NCBI RefSeq assembly: GCF_019219065.1
Contig: NZ_JAHUWK010000001.1
Location: 744,001 to 808,000 of the forward strand
Length of the DNA: 64,000 nucleotides
Direction: 5' to 3'
From: Duganella sp. sic0402
Lineage (GTDB): Bacteria > Pseudomonadota > Gammaproteobacteria > Burkholderiales > Burkholderiaceae_D
In this document: positions 45,441-54,588 of the stretch, piece after piece
How the letters are laid out: every line of letters starts with the position of its first letter
Numbering within the stretch: the first letter of the stretch is position 1
Made by a program: the position numbers and the translations under genes
The notes under the pieces: model-generated
What the model saw: only the letters and a program-made list of their open reading frames with translations
What the model was told of the DNA's origin: nothing
Database searches by the model: none

Positions 45441-45544
45441 TGATTTCTCCACAAGTTAAGGACAAACGATATTAGCACGCCCTGGATCCGACAAAGATTG
45501 GCAGACAGACAGCTCGGGCCAGGCTGATGATGCTGACAGAGCTG

Positions 45545-45573
45545 TTGGTGGTCGGCGGCGCCAGTAATATAAT
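45545..45573 (+). promoter_or_regulatory. Sigma-70-like promoter for the 152-aa periplasmic protein gene
   Basis: TTGGTG (45545-45550) and a perfect TATAAT (45568-45573) are separated by 17 bases. Predicted start about 45580, about 43 bases before the ATG at 45623. The -35 is weak, the -10 perfect. Confidence 0.5.
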
Positions 45574-45622
45574 CAGGTCAAGACGGCGTCCACGCGAAGG
45601 CGCCCATTACCTGGAAAACTCA

Positions 45623-46081
45623 ATGAAAGCTTTGCTCGTTTTGCTGGCCGCATCCGGCTCCGCCCTTGCCTCTGATGCTGACCTGCTGCGCTGCCGCGCG
45701 CTGACCGATGTCGCCGCGCGTGTAGCGTGCTATGACGCGATCCCGCTGGCAGCTGGCAAGGCCGCTCCCAAGCCAGCCGTCTCTGCCGCCGCAACGCCGG
45801 CAGCCGCCAGCGCCAACTTCGGTCTGAGCGCCACGCAGATGCGCAAGCCGGATGAGCCCAACTCCGTAGAGTCGACGCTTGTTGGCCGCATCGACGGCTG
45901 GGGACCAACTACGCAATTCCGTCTGGCCAACGGCCAGGTGTGGCGCGTCGCCGACGACAGCTCCGGCTCGGTCACGGAAATCGAAAATCCAAAAATCACC
46001 ATCACCCGCAACAGCCTTGGCACCATCTTCCTGGAAATCGAAGGCAGCAAGCAGGCGCCGCGCGTGCGCCGCCTGCAATGA
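45623..46081 (+). CDS. Periplasmic protein with CxxxxDxxxRxxCYD-type motif
   Basis: A 152-residue protein with a signal peptide (MKALLVLLAASGSALA). The mature part has LLRCRALTDVAARVACYDAI, a two-cysteine motif seen in several small periplasmic proteins, and a C-terminal domain with LVGRIDGWGPTTQFRLANGQVWRVAD that looks like a small beta-barrel. Function unknown. The start is set by the signal peptide and GGA upstream; a longer frame to 45527 is unlikely. Its stop abuts the convergent LD-carboxypeptidase stop. Confidence 0.75.
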   Translation: MKALLVLLAASGSALASDADLLRCRALTDVAARVACYDAIPLAAGKAAPKPAVSAAATPAAASANFGLSATQMRKPDEPNSVESTLVGRIDGWGPTTQFRLANGQVWRVADDSSGSVTEIENPKITITRNSLGTIFLEIEGSKQAPRVRRLQ

Positions 46082-47002
46082 TTACAACGTCGGGTAGTCG
46101 CTGATCGTCAGATCGAAGCCGCGTTCGCTGGAAACCAGGTGCGCCAGGCCGCCATACGGCAGCGTGGCGCGTTCCTTGATATGCCCGAACGGCAGTCCGG
46201 TCAGCACCGGTATCGGCAGGCGTGAACGCAGATAGGCCAGCATCGTTTCAAAGTCATAGCCGTTATCCATGGCATTCAGCTTGTAGCCGGAAAAGTCGCC
46301 TAGCACCAGCGCCTGCTGGCGATCCAGCACGCCGGCGTACAGCAGCTGCAGCACCATGCGCTCGATGCGGTAAGGATGCTCGCTAATATCCTCGATGAAG
46401 CAGATGCCATCATTCAGCGCCTGGAAATACGCTGTGCCGAGCAGGCTGACCAGCATCGCCAGATTGCCGCCCCATAGCTTGCCGCTGACATTCACCAGCG
46501 GATTATCCGAACCGCCCTCGCCGACCGTGCCGCGCACCTGGTGCACCGGCCCGCGCAGGCAATCCCAGAACTGGTTCAAGGTGTACTCCACAGGCTCGGC
46601 GCGGATAAAATCATCGCAGATCATCGGCCCGCCGAAGCTGACGCGCCCGGTCTGCTTCAGCAGCGGCATCTGGAAGGCAGTGAAGTCGCTATAGCCGACA
46701 AACAGCTTGCCGCTGTCCGCCATCTTGTGAAAGTCGATCATCGGCAGCAGGCGCGACATGCCATACGAGCCGCGCAGTGCAATCACCACCTGCACGGCAG
46801 GATCGGCCGCAGCGGCGTTCAGCTGCGCCAGGCGCCACTCGTCGGTGCCGCCAAAGCGCTGAAACCGTTGATCATCGTCGTAGTAGTTATGCACCAGGTA
46901 GCCCTGCTGTTCCAGGCGGCGTACGCCGGCCAGCAAAGCATCGTTGTCCGGCGCGCGGCCGCTGGGCGCCGCAATGGCGATGCCGATTTTCGGTGTGCTC
47001 AA
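46082..47002 (-). CDS. ldcA: LD-carboxypeptidase (muramoyltetrapeptide carboxypeptidase)
   Basis: A 306-residue serine peptidase of family S66, which removes the terminal D-Ala from cytoplasmic muramoyl tetrapeptides in peptidoglycan recycling. The catalytic serine is in RGSYGMSRLL; the glutamate lies in the LWGGNLAML-to-FIEDISEHPY region and the histidine in GLPFGHIKERATLPYG. No signal peptide, as expected for the cytoplasmic enzyme. It is the last of a five-gene minus-strand operon, ten bases after the hydrolase gene. Confidence 0.92.
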   Translation of the reverse strand: MSTPKIGIAIAAPSGRAPDNDALLAGVRRLEQQGYLVHNYYDDDQRFQRFGGTDEWRLAQLNAAAADPAVQVVIALRGSYGMSRLLPMIDFHKMADSGKLFVGYSDFTAFQMPLLKQTGRVSFGGPMICDDFIRAEPVEYTLNQFWDCLRGPVHQVRGTVGEGGSDNPLVNVSGKLWGGNLAMLVSLLGTAYFQALNDGICFIEDISEHPYRIERMVLQLLYAGVLDRQQALVLGDFSGYKLNAMDNGYDFETMLAYLRSRLPIPVLTGLPFGHIKERATLPYGGLAHLVSSERGFDLTISDYPTL

Positions 47003-47012
47003 AGTATCTCGA

Positions 47013-47999
47013 TTATTGATGTGTGCCGCTGCCGGTGCGATGCCGTGTCAGCGGAGGAAGGTCTGGCGCCATATTACCGCGCAGGTGCTGGTCCAGCAAG
47101 GCAAGCAGGCGCTCGATCAGCTGCGGCGGCAAGTCGTGTCCCATGCCTTCGATGATGTGCAGCCGGGCGCCGGGAATCGACTGGGCGGTATCGACGCCGC
47201 ACGCCACCGGTACCAGCGGATCGGCCGCGCCGTGTATCACCAGCGAAGGACAGCGTATCTTGCGCAGCAACGGCGTGCGGTCGCCGCTGGCGACAATTGC
47301 AACCAACTGGCGCGCGATGCCATCCGCGCTGACGCTGCGCTCCAGCGCACGTTCGATGGAAGCGCGCAGCGTGCGCTCAGGTATCGGGAAAGACGGACTG
47401 CCGATCAAACGGAAGGTGGCCATGCTGTGTTCCACCACCTCGTTGCGGTTGCGCGGATCGGGCGGTGGCCGCATCAGCGCGTTGCGCGCCGCCGGCTCCG
47501 GGCCGGGCAAGCCACGCCGCCCGCTGCTGGACATGATGGAAGTCAGGCTCAGTGTACGGCCGGGAAAGCGCGCTGCAAACAGCTGCGCGATCATGCCGCC
47601 CATCGAAACGCCAAGCAGATGTGCCTTGCTCACGCCAATTGCATCCAGCAGGCCGAGCGCGTCGTCAGCCATATCGTTCAATGTATAAGGGGCGGCCTGC
47701 TTCCAGCCCACCAGCGACTTCAGGTAGGTCCACAACACATTCGGTTTTTTGTATTGATGCAGTTTGCTGGACAGGCCGACATCGCGGTTGTCGTAGCGGA
47801 TCACGTAATAGCCCTGCTCCACCAGACCATCAACCAGATCCTGCGGCCAGGCGATCAGCTGCATGCCCAGCCCCATGATCAGCAATACCGGCGGATCAAG
47901 CGGATTACCACTGGTTTCGTAGGCAATCGTGATGCCGTTTGCTTGCGCGGTAGCCAACGCCGTCTCCCTCAATCCCGAACCATCGGTGGGATTGAGCAT
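47013..47999 (-). CDS. Alpha/beta hydrolase
   Basis: A 328-residue alpha/beta-hydrolase with the nucleophile elbow GVSMGG (catalytic Ser near residue 123), the oxyanion strand LLIMGLGMQLIAWP and a C-terminal GMGHDLP histidine. DNRDVGLSSKL is the usual post-beta4 motif. The substrate is unknown; it resembles ester hydrolases often annotated only as such. ATG 47999 is preferred over an upstream extension to 48059 that overlaps tadA. It lies seven bases after the tadA stop. Confidence 0.85.
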   Translation of the reverse strand: MLNPTDGSGLRETALATAQANGITIAYETSGNPLDPPVLLIMGLGMQLIAWPQDLVDGLVEQGYYVIRYDNRDVGLSSKLHQYKKPNVLWTYLKSLVGWKQAAPYTLNDMADDALGLLDAIGVSKAHLLGVSMGGMIAQLFAARFPGRTLSLTSIMSSSGRRGLPGPEPAARNALMRPPPDPRNRNEVVEHSMATFRLIGSPSFPIPERTLRASIERALERSVSADGIARQLVAIVASGDRTPLLRKIRCPSLVIHGAADPLVPVACGVDTAQSIPGARLHIIEGMGHDLPPQLIERLLALLDQHLRGNMAPDLPPLTRHRTGSGTHQ

Positions 48000-48006
48000 A
48001 CCACTT

Positions 48007-48928
<922 letters not shown>

Positions 48929-48939
48929 GAATTGCTCTC

Positions 48940-49575
48940 TTATGGTATCTGTAATAGTTTATGGGTCTGCAAGCTCAGCTTCCACTTCGGGTTGCGCTTG
49001 CAGGTTTCGATCGCCAGCTTGATATTGAAATCAGCCAGCGGGCCATCCATGGCCTGCACGTAGAAATTCTCGAAGTCCAGCTGTTCGTAGAGTGACAGGT
49101 CCTGATTCGCCTGCGGGATCACCACCTTGATCTCGCTGCCTTTCTTGACCACCAGCTCGGAGCCCATCTTCGGGCTGACGCAGATCCAGTCCACGCCGTC
49201 CGGCACCGGCAGCGTGCCGTTGGTTTCAATCGCGATGGTGAAGCCGACCGCGTGCATGGCGTCGATCAGCGGTTTGTCGAGTTGCAGCAGCGGTTCGCCG
49301 CCGGTGAACACCACATACTTGCTGGCGGCATACGTCTCCGGCCACAGTGCGTTGATGGTGGCTGCCAATTCTTCAGGCGATTTGAACTTGCCACCGCCTT
49401 CGCCATCGGTGCCGACAAAGTCGGTGTCGCAGAACTGGCAAATGGCGCTGGCGCGGTCGCTCTCGCGGCCAGTCCACAGGTTGCAGCCAGAAAAACGGCA
49501 GAACACGGCCGGACGGCCCGCGTGGGCGCCCTCACCTTGCAACGTGTAGAAAATCTCTTTGATGCTGTAAGTCAC
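48940..49575 (-). CDS. queE: 7-carboxy-7-deazaguanine synthase (radical SAM, CX14CX2C type)
   Basis: A 211-residue radical-SAM enzyme making the 7-deazaguanine core. The iron-sulfur ligands are spaced CX14CX2C (Cys31, Cys46, Cys49) instead of the usual CX3CX2C, as in the Burkholderia-type QueE. FTGGEPLLQLDK is the SAM-binding glycine motif and ETNGTLPVP follows. The start is GTG 49575, set by AGGA six bases upstream and the family start TYSIKEIFYTLQGEG; the frame extends to 49602 without support. It heads the operon queE-queD-tadA. Confidence 0.94.
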   Translation of the reverse strand: MTYSIKEIFYTLQGEGAHAGRPAVFCRFSGCNLWTGRESDRASAICQFCDTDFVGTDGEGGGKFKSPEELAATINALWPETYAASKYVVFTGGEPLLQLDKPLIDAMHAVGFTIAIETNGTLPVPDGVDWICVSPKMGSELVVKKGSEIKVVIPQANQDLSLYEQLDFENFYVQAMDGPLADFNIKLAIETCKRNPKWKLSLQTHKLLQIP

Positions 49576-49601
49576 GATAGTTCCTGATAGGACAACCCTC
49601 A

Positions 49602-49607
49602 ATTATA
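49602..49607 (-). promoter_or_regulatory. -10 element of the queE operon
   Basis: Perfect TATAAT on the minus strand 26 bases upstream of the GTG start of queE; no good -35 is visible at 16-18 bases. The leader would be short (about 20 bases), leaving no room for a preQ1 riboswitch. Confidence 0.45.
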
Positions 49608-49725
49608 TCTCACGCCACACAATCCGGATAGCAACAGCCAAAGACTGAAAAACGTTGACATTCCACAATGCTTCTTTGCGGCAAGCGGGCTAAGGTGGCT
49701 TGTGGGTCATCCTGGGAAGAACACC

Positions 49726-50487
49726 ATGCGATACGCGCCAGCCTTGCTTGAAATCGACTTCTTCTGCGCCGGCGGCTGCCTGCTGGCTTGCGTCGCCGGA
49801 CTATTTTTATGCTGGCGCCAGCACCTGCAAGCGCGCCGCGCGCTCGGCGAGGCGCGCTGCCAGATTGTGCGCCTGGCCGCCGCCCAGCAATCGCTGCGCG
49901 ACGCCGAACGCCGCCGCATCGGCCGCGACCTGCATGACGACCTGGGGCAGCATCTGCTGGCGCTCGGCATGAGCGCGGCGACGCTGACCAGCCAGCATCC
50001 GGCGCTGCACCTGCAACTGGCGCCGATGCAGGAACGGGTGCGCCAAGCCACCCGCGCATTGCGCTCCATTGTCCACGATTTGGACGCCGAAGCCCTGGAA
50101 TCCGGACTGGAAGGCGCGGTACAGCAACAGATTGCGCAATTTTCGCGCCTGAGCGGCGTCCGCTGCCGGCTGGACGCCGAGCCGGCAGCTTTCGCCGCCA
50201 CGCCCGGCAAGGACATGGACCAACTACTCTATCGCGTGCTGCAGGAGTCACTGAGTAATATCGTGCGGCACGCGCACGCTTCCGAAGTTTGCGTCGGCCT
50301 GTGCCGCCAGGAGCATAGCCTGAGCCTGACGGTGCGCGACAACGGCGTCGGCCTGCCACAGCAGCGGCGCGGCCACGGCTTGCGCGGCATCGCCGAGCGC
50401 GTCGCCGAGGCTGGCGGCCGCTTCGACATCGCCAGTATGCCGGGCGTCGGCACGGCGCTGACCATGTCCTTCCCCTTGTACTCCTAA
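49726..50487 (+). CDS. Sensor histidine kinase (HisKA_3/NarX-like), orphan
   Basis: A 253-residue histidine kinase with one N-terminal membrane segment (residues 12-27), no large sensor domain, and the HisKA_3 motif DAERRRIGRDLHDDLGQHLLALG in which the His of LHDDLG is phosphorylated. The ATPase domain has LQESLSNIVRHAHASEV (N box), DNGVGLPQQRRGHGLRGI (G boxes). Start ATG 49726 has GGAAGAACACC upstream. There is no adjacent response regulator; the gene is followed by a diguanylate cyclase 13 bases on. A NarL-type regulator elsewhere is the likely partner. Confidence 0.88.
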   Translation: MRYAPALLEIDFFCAGGCLLACVAGLFLCWRQHLQARRALGEARCQIVRLAAAQQSLRDAERRRIGRDLHDDLGQHLLALGMSAATLTSQHPALHLQLAPMQERVRQATRALRSIVHDLDAEALESGLEGAVQQQIAQFSRLSGVRCRLDAEPAAFAATPGKDMDQLLYRVLQESLSNIVRHAHASEVCVGLCRQEHSLSLTVRDNGVGLPQQRRGHGLRGIAERVAEAGGRFDIASMPGVGTALTMSFPLYS

Positions 50488-50500
50488 GCAAAGGCGCGCC

Positions 50501-51451
50501 ATGACCGGAATACAAAAAGTCCAGCACCTAATGGAATTTTCGCAAGCAAACCAGCAGCACGGCTTTGCCCTCAAGCTGATGGAACTGCTGGTGATCCCTA
50601 CCTTTGTCATCGACACCGCCGGCAAGGTCATCATCTGGAACCGCGCCTGCGAACGCCTGACCGGCACGGCGGCATGGGAAGTGCTGGGCACTTCGGATCA
50701 CTGGAAAAGCTTTTACCACGAGCAGCGGCCAACGCTGGCCGACCTGGTGGTCCAGGGCAGCAGCAGCGATCACAATCTGTGTGCGGAAAACTGGTGCGAT
50801 ATGCCGCGCGTCGGCCGGCGGCGCTTTCTGGCCGCAGACGCCAGCCCGATCTTCGACAGCGACGGCAAGCTGCTGGCGGTCGTGGAAACGCTGCGCGACA
50901 TTACCGACGAAAAGCGCGCACAGGTCGCGCTACAGCAGCTGGCGACGCGCGACGGCCTGACCGGCCTGGCCAACCGCCGCTGCTTTGACGACACGCTGAA
51001 CGCCGAATGGCAGCGCGCGCTGCGCAACCAGCAGCCACTCTCACTACTCATGGTCGATGTCGACAACTTCAAGCAATACAACGACGCCTACGGCCACCTG
51101 GGCGGCGACGAATGCCTGCAACGCATCGCCAGCGCGGTGTCCAGCGAGATGCGCACCAACGATCTGGTGGCGCGTTACGGCGGCGAGGAATTTGCGGTGA
51201 TCCTGCCGAATCAGTCATTGAAAGGCGCGGCGATTGTCGCGGAACGTATCCGCTGCCGGGTCGAACAGCTGCGCCTGCCCAACCTCGGCAGCAAGCAGCA
51301 TGTGGTGACCGTAAGCATAGGCGCGGCTACCGCGCTGGTGGTGCCCGAAAACGACCCCAGCCAGCTAGTAGCGACGGCCGACTCAGCGCTTTACCGCGCC
51401 AAGCACATGGGCCGCAACCGCATCAGCCTGCCGGGCGCCGATGAGCGGTGA
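50501..51451 (+). CDS. Diguanylate cyclase with N-terminal PAS domain
   Basis: A 316-residue cytoplasmic protein. Residues of about 20-145 are a PAS domain (LLVIPTFVIDTAGKVIIWNRACERLTG-type start). Residues of about 150-310 are GGDEF, with LTGLANRRCFDD at the start and the active-site RYGGEEF at residues of about 225-231, so it should make cyclic di-GMP. No inhibitory RxxD motif is evident from inspection. The convergent RTX protease gene starts one base after its stop. It may control motility versus polymer production. Confidence 0.92.
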   Translation: MTGIQKVQHLMEFSQANQQHGFALKLMELLVIPTFVIDTAGKVIIWNRACERLTGTAAWEVLGTSDHWKSFYHEQRPTLADLVVQGSSSDHNLCAENWCDMPRVGRRRFLAADASPIFDSDGKLLAVVETLRDITDEKRAQVALQQLATRDGLTGLANRRCFDDTLNAEWQRALRNQQPLSLLMVDVDNFKQYNDAYGHLGGDECLQRIASAVSSEMRTNDLVARYGGEEFAVILPNQSLKGAAIVAERIRCRVEQLRLPNLGSKQHVVTVSIGAATALVVPENDPSQLVATADSALYRAKHMGRNRISLPGADER

Positions 51452-53170
51452 TCAGACTGTCAACCAAGGCGTGTAAGCAATCCCGACTGGAATGATCTTG
51501 GCGATTAAGTCAATGTTTTCGGCGGACTCGGAGAAGTTCACCAGCAACTGCTCCCGCGACATGCCATTATTCAGCGCGTTCAGTTGCACCGCGAAACCGG
51601 CCGCATCCGGCGCGCGGTTCAACACATTGTTGTACAACTTGGTTACATAAACATCGTTACCGGCATTGGCGCCATAGGCTTCTTCAAATTCGGGATTGTT
51701 GATAAATCCCCTGGCGACCGACAGCAAAGCCTGGCCATGATCCATGCGGTAAAGCCAGAAGCCCATGCCAACATCGTCCGGCCCGCGATCGAATACCGCG
51801 CTGTACAGACGGTACAGCTGCCCGGAAACGCCGTCGGTGTCCAGCGCCAGCCCAGTCTTGTCACTGAATTCAACCCGCTCCACACCGGCCAGCAAGTCGG
51901 TGCCGCCGCTGCCAACCTGGTCCCTGAACGTGACCCCGCCATTTTCAGCCGAGACCACAAAATCGGCACGCTTGCCGCCAAAGTTCACCAGATCAAGCCC
52001 GCCGCCAGCGGTAATCAGCTGGCTGCCTGCGCCGGCCGTCAGCACATCATTGTTGGCAGTGCCGCTCAAAATCGAATTGAAGCTGGCCAGCGATATCGTC
52101 GCGTCGCTGAATTGCAGCGTGGAGATGGCGTTCAGGCTATCCATCCCCTCGCCGCTGACGGACAAGCTGCTCGACTGGCCGCTAATAATGTGCGAGGACA
52201 GCGATTTGGCGAACACCACTTTGTCGTTCCCGCCACCGCCAGAGATCACATCATTGCCTGCACCCTGATAAATGACATCGTTGCCGGCGCCGCCGATAAT
52301 GGTATTGCCAGCGTCATTGGCGTAAATGGTCGCATCGCCTCTGCCAGCAATGGCGCGCTCAATCGTGACGTTGTAGGCGATGGAGATATTGTTATAGCCA
52401 GGCGCAGTCGAGCTGAAAGTGCCGGCGTTCAGGTTGATGATGGTGGCGTCGGTGGTCGCCGAAAAATCGAACGTATCGGTGCCGCCCGCATCCCAGATTG
52501 CCTGAGGCGCCGAGCTGCGGACAAATCTGTAGGTATCGGCGCCGGTGTGGTAACTCATATTCGCGCCATACAGGTATTGGATGGCCTGGATGTCGTACAG
52601 CATCGGCGTGACACCATACAGGCCGTTCAGGCTAAAGCCAGAACCCGAGTGATACGACATCTGCGTATAGTCGAGATTATCCGTCGAGGCTGGCAGGTAT
52701 GGACCGCCTATATCACTGCCCAGTGAATCGTAATTGCCGGGGTGTTTCAGGCCCAGCGTATGGCCCAGTTCATGGATCAACACCGACAAGCCGAACGATC
52801 CAGCGGAAAAATCTTTGCTGTAGCTGCCGGTATTGTTCAGATACAAAGGCGTGGGATCAACGCCGTTTGGCAGGTAGGCATAGCCGCTGCTGGAACGGCC
52901 TTGGTCATTGGTGCCTATCTGAAGATTGCCGTTCGACGAAACTTCCCGGAAAGTGATGTTGGCGACGGCCGCCCACGAAGCCAAGGCTGCGCGTATGCCG
53001 TCCTTTTGCACCGAGTCCATCGCACTGAAACCGTTGGCGTCCTCGGTCGAGGCGTCACTCGGCACGCGGGTGAGGAAGCTGTAGGTCAGGGTGACGGCTT
53101 GGCCAGCCTGGGATTTCCAGCTGGATTCCACCAGCGAATCGATCGAATTATTACCAGTAGTCAGGCTCAT
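51452..53170 (-). CDS. RTX-type metalloprotease (serralysin/M10-like) with DUF4214
   Basis: A 572-residue secreted protease. No classical signal peptide is visible. The zinc motif HELGHTLGLKH is residues 133-143, followed by the Met-turn YTQMSYHSG near residue 173. Residues of about 290-330 contain RTX repeats (GGAGNDVIYQGAGND, GGGGNDK) that bind calcium. The C-terminal 120 residues are a DUF4214-like helical domain (QLYRLYSAVFDRGPDD, LYNNVLNRAPDAAG). The type I secretion genes expected for such a protein are not in the window. Its start lacks a clear ribosome site; ATG 53170 is the best choice. Confidence 0.9.
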   Translation of the reverse strand: MSLTTGNNSIDSLVESSWKSQAGQAVTLTYSFLTRVPSDASTEDANGFSAMDSVQKDGIRAALASWAAVANITFREVSSNGNLQIGTNDQGRSSSGYAYLPNGVDPTPLYLNNTGSYSKDFSAGSFGLSVLIHELGHTLGLKHPGNYDSLGSDIGGPYLPASTDNLDYTQMSYHSGSGFSLNGLYGVTPMLYDIQAIQYLYGANMSYHTGADTYRFVRSSAPQAIWDAGGTDTFDFSATTDATIINLNAGTFSSTAPGYNNISIAYNVTIERAIAGRGDATIYANDAGNTIIGGAGNDVIYQGAGNDVISGGGGNDKVVFAKSLSSHIISGQSSSLSVSGEGMDSLNAISTLQFSDATISLASFNSILSGTANNDVLTAGAGSQLITAGGGLDLVNFGGKRADFVVSAENGGVTFRDQVGSGGTDLLAGVERVEFSDKTGLALDTDGVSGQLYRLYSAVFDRGPDDVGMGFWLYRMDHGQALLSVARGFINNPEFEEAYGANAGNDVYVTKLYNNVLNRAPDAAGFAVQLNALNNGMSREQLLVNFSESAENIDLIAKIIPVGIAYTPWLTV

Positions 53171-53270
53171 TATTGCGCAATCTTGGGACGGTCAAAAAGT
53201 TATGCAAGGATAGCACCTTTCACCTCGGAATTGCCTTGGAGATCGGCTAAAGATACCTATGTGCAACAGC

Positions 53271-53519
53271 TTATTCGAAGGGATTGGCGACCGTGGTAAT
53301 GACAGGCGGCGGCAGCTGCTCCGGCAGTGCTTGCCCCTCCAGCTTGGCAACAATGTCCGTCAGCAATTGCTGAAGCGCGCGGGCGTCCGCCAGGCCGGCT
53401 TTATCGGCAGTCAGGTCGATATCGCCGCTGACAGTGACGCGGTCCAGGCGGTTCTCGATGCTCAGGCCGCCGATATGCAGCACGTCCGATTCATTCTTGT
53501 AGGGGGTGAATTTGCTCAT
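53271..53519 (-). CDS. Conserved hypothetical protein, coupled to nuclease (82 aa)
   Basis: An 82-residue acidic protein with no signal peptide. HIGGLSIENRLDRVTVSGDIDLTAD is a beta-rich central part, followed by a helix ADARALQQLLTDIVAKLEGQ and a proline-rich tail. I recall similar proteins as conserved unknowns in Burkholderiales, but cannot check here. Its ATG overlaps the stop of the nuclease gene by four bases (ATGA), so they are coupled. An immunity or inhibitor role is conceivable but unproven. Confidence 0.7.
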   Translation of the reverse strand: MSKFTPYKNESDVLHIGGLSIENRLDRVTVSGDIDLTADKAGLADARALQQLLTDIVAKLEGQALPEQLPPPVITTVANPFE

Positions 53520-54298
53520 TTTTTATCCTTCCGTTGGCGCACATTGGGCAGGCGCAGCGTTAGCTGCTTTTGCGCCGGAGTCAACGACGGCAGCAGGTCG
53601 ATGCCAATTTTCTCTTCAAGCTGCGCAATGCTCAAGGTTTCATATTGGGCATCGGCACGGTTCTCGATGAAATAGGCGGCGCCCGCATGCTGGCGCGGGC
53701 TGTACACCAGCTTGTACAAATGCGTCGGCACCAGCACATTGCCAACCTTGCGCAAATTCCCGCCGATGAAAGCCGGGCCGGTAATCACGTACAAATCGCC
53801 CTCCTTCTGCGCCATTTTGCGCACCACGCTTTCGATGCCCGCCCAGATATGCCGGTTCACTTCAGCGTCCTGCGGCACCATATTGGCCAGCGTAAAGCTC
53901 TCGTGCTGGGTGGCGCGGTCCGGCATGTCGCCGTTGGGCGCCATGTGGCCGCGATCATAGCCGCTGCGGGCGTAATCGGACAATTCCGCGCGCGCCTTGG
54001 CGGACAAGCGGGACTCGGGATGGAAGGTGTTTTCGCGCGACAGCGTCCTGGCGGCCTGTATGTTTTCCGCAGTCAGGTGCTCGGCTGACCACAGCGGCGT
54101 GCGCGTGACGCCGCTGTGCATCACGCCAAACACGCCGTAGCACAGCTCGGTGGTGGCGGTGCTCATTTTGCTGTTGCGGATTTCCGGCAGACGGCCATCG
54201 ACGTAATGGATCGGGCATTCGCTGGCGGCGGCGAAACCGGCGGCAAGCAGGCCGGCGGCGAGCGCTGCGGCGGCCAAAGTGCGCTGTATCAGATGCAT
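53516..54298 (-). CDS. Secreted DNA/RNA non-specific endonuclease (NUC1 family)
   Basis: A 260-residue secreted nuclease. The signal peptide MHLIQRTLAAAALAAGLLAAGFAAAS is followed by the beta-beta-alpha-metal nuclease domain. The catalytic motif DRGHMAPNGDM (residues 115-125) carries His118, and NMVPQDAEVNRHIW supplies the metal-binding asparagine. It cleaves DNA and RNA without sequence preference and works outside the cytoplasm. ATG 54298 has AGGAAAAC upstream. A -10-like TAGAAT is at 54328-54333 on the minus strand. Confidence 0.92.
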   Translation of the reverse strand: MHLIQRTLAAAALAAGLLAAGFAAASECPIHYVDGRLPEIRNSKMSTATTELCYGVFGVMHSGVTRTPLWSAEHLTAENIQAARTLSRENTFHPESRLSAKARAELSDYARSGYDRGHMAPNGDMPDRATQHESFTLANMVPQDAEVNRHIWAGIESVVRKMAQKEGDLYVITGPAFIGGNLRKVGNVLVPTHLYKLVYSPRQHAGAAYFIENRADAQYETLSIAQLEEKIGIDLLPSLTPAQKQLTLRLPNVRQRKDKK

Positions 54299-54327
54299 GT
54301 TTTCCTGGGGCGATAAAAGGTCGCCGC

Positions 54328-54333
54328 ATTCTA
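54328..54333 (-). promoter_or_regulatory. -10-like TAGAAT for the nuclease gene
   Basis: TAGAAT on the minus strand 30 bases upstream of the ATG at 54298; the -35 region is poor. It would give the nuclease its own promoter downstream of the strong terminator. Confidence 0.3.
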
Positions 54334-54350
54334 GCGGAGCGCCCAACAAA

Positions 54351-54441
54351 CAAAAAGGGCCGCCGTTCAATCGAACGGCGGCCCTCTCAAAACATCCAGC
54401 CCTACCAAGGCAATGTTTTTATTTCACGTAAAGCAATACTG
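54351..54441 (-). ncRNA. Candidate small RNA (about 90 nt), or terminated leader of the nuclease gene
   Basis: A self-contained transcription unit on the minus strand in an otherwise gene-free region. A good promoter (54448-54476) predicts a start near 54441. The transcript can form a first hairpin of 7 pairs (AAAACAT 54389-54395 / ATGTTTT 54413-54419) enclosing a smaller CCT/AGG stem. It then runs into a perfect 13-pair terminator hairpin with a U-run. No open reading frame with a ribosome site lies in it. It is either an independent small RNA or an attenuated 5' leader for the nuclease. Confidence 0.5.
54352..54385 (-). terminator. Strong Rho-independent terminator (minus strand)
   Basis: Perfect 13-base inverted repeat AGGGCCGCCGTTC (54356-54368) / GAACGGCGGCCCT (54373-54385) with a 4-base loop, followed on the minus strand by TTTTT (54356-54352). 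On the plus strand there is no T-run, so it is directional. Confidence 0.88.
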
Positions 54442-54447
54442 CTTGTA

Positions 54448-54476
54448 ATTATACACACGTATTTTCAATTCCGCAA
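54448..54476 (-). promoter_or_regulatory. Sigma-70 promoter of the candidate small RNA
   Basis: Minus-strand -35 TTGCGG (54476-54471), 17-base spacer, perfect -10 TATAAT (54453-54448). It is the best sigma-70 promoter seen in the window. Confidence 0.65.
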
Positions 54477-54588
54477 GTTGTTGCTTCCAGTGCAAATATA
54501 TTCATTCTAGTAAGAAATATTGCTGTCTCTGCATGATTATTTTGGCTACACTCTACATCTCTAATGGCAATTACTAGAATTCTGAATC

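Noticed and set aside
49576..49725. Possible preQ1 riboswitch before queE.
   Set aside because: The predicted leader from the -10 element is about 20 bases, too short for the aptamer.
51452..53170. PEP-CTERM tail on the RTX protease.
   Set aside because: The C-terminus (AYTPWLTV) has neither a PEP motif nor a hydrophobic segment with a basic tail.
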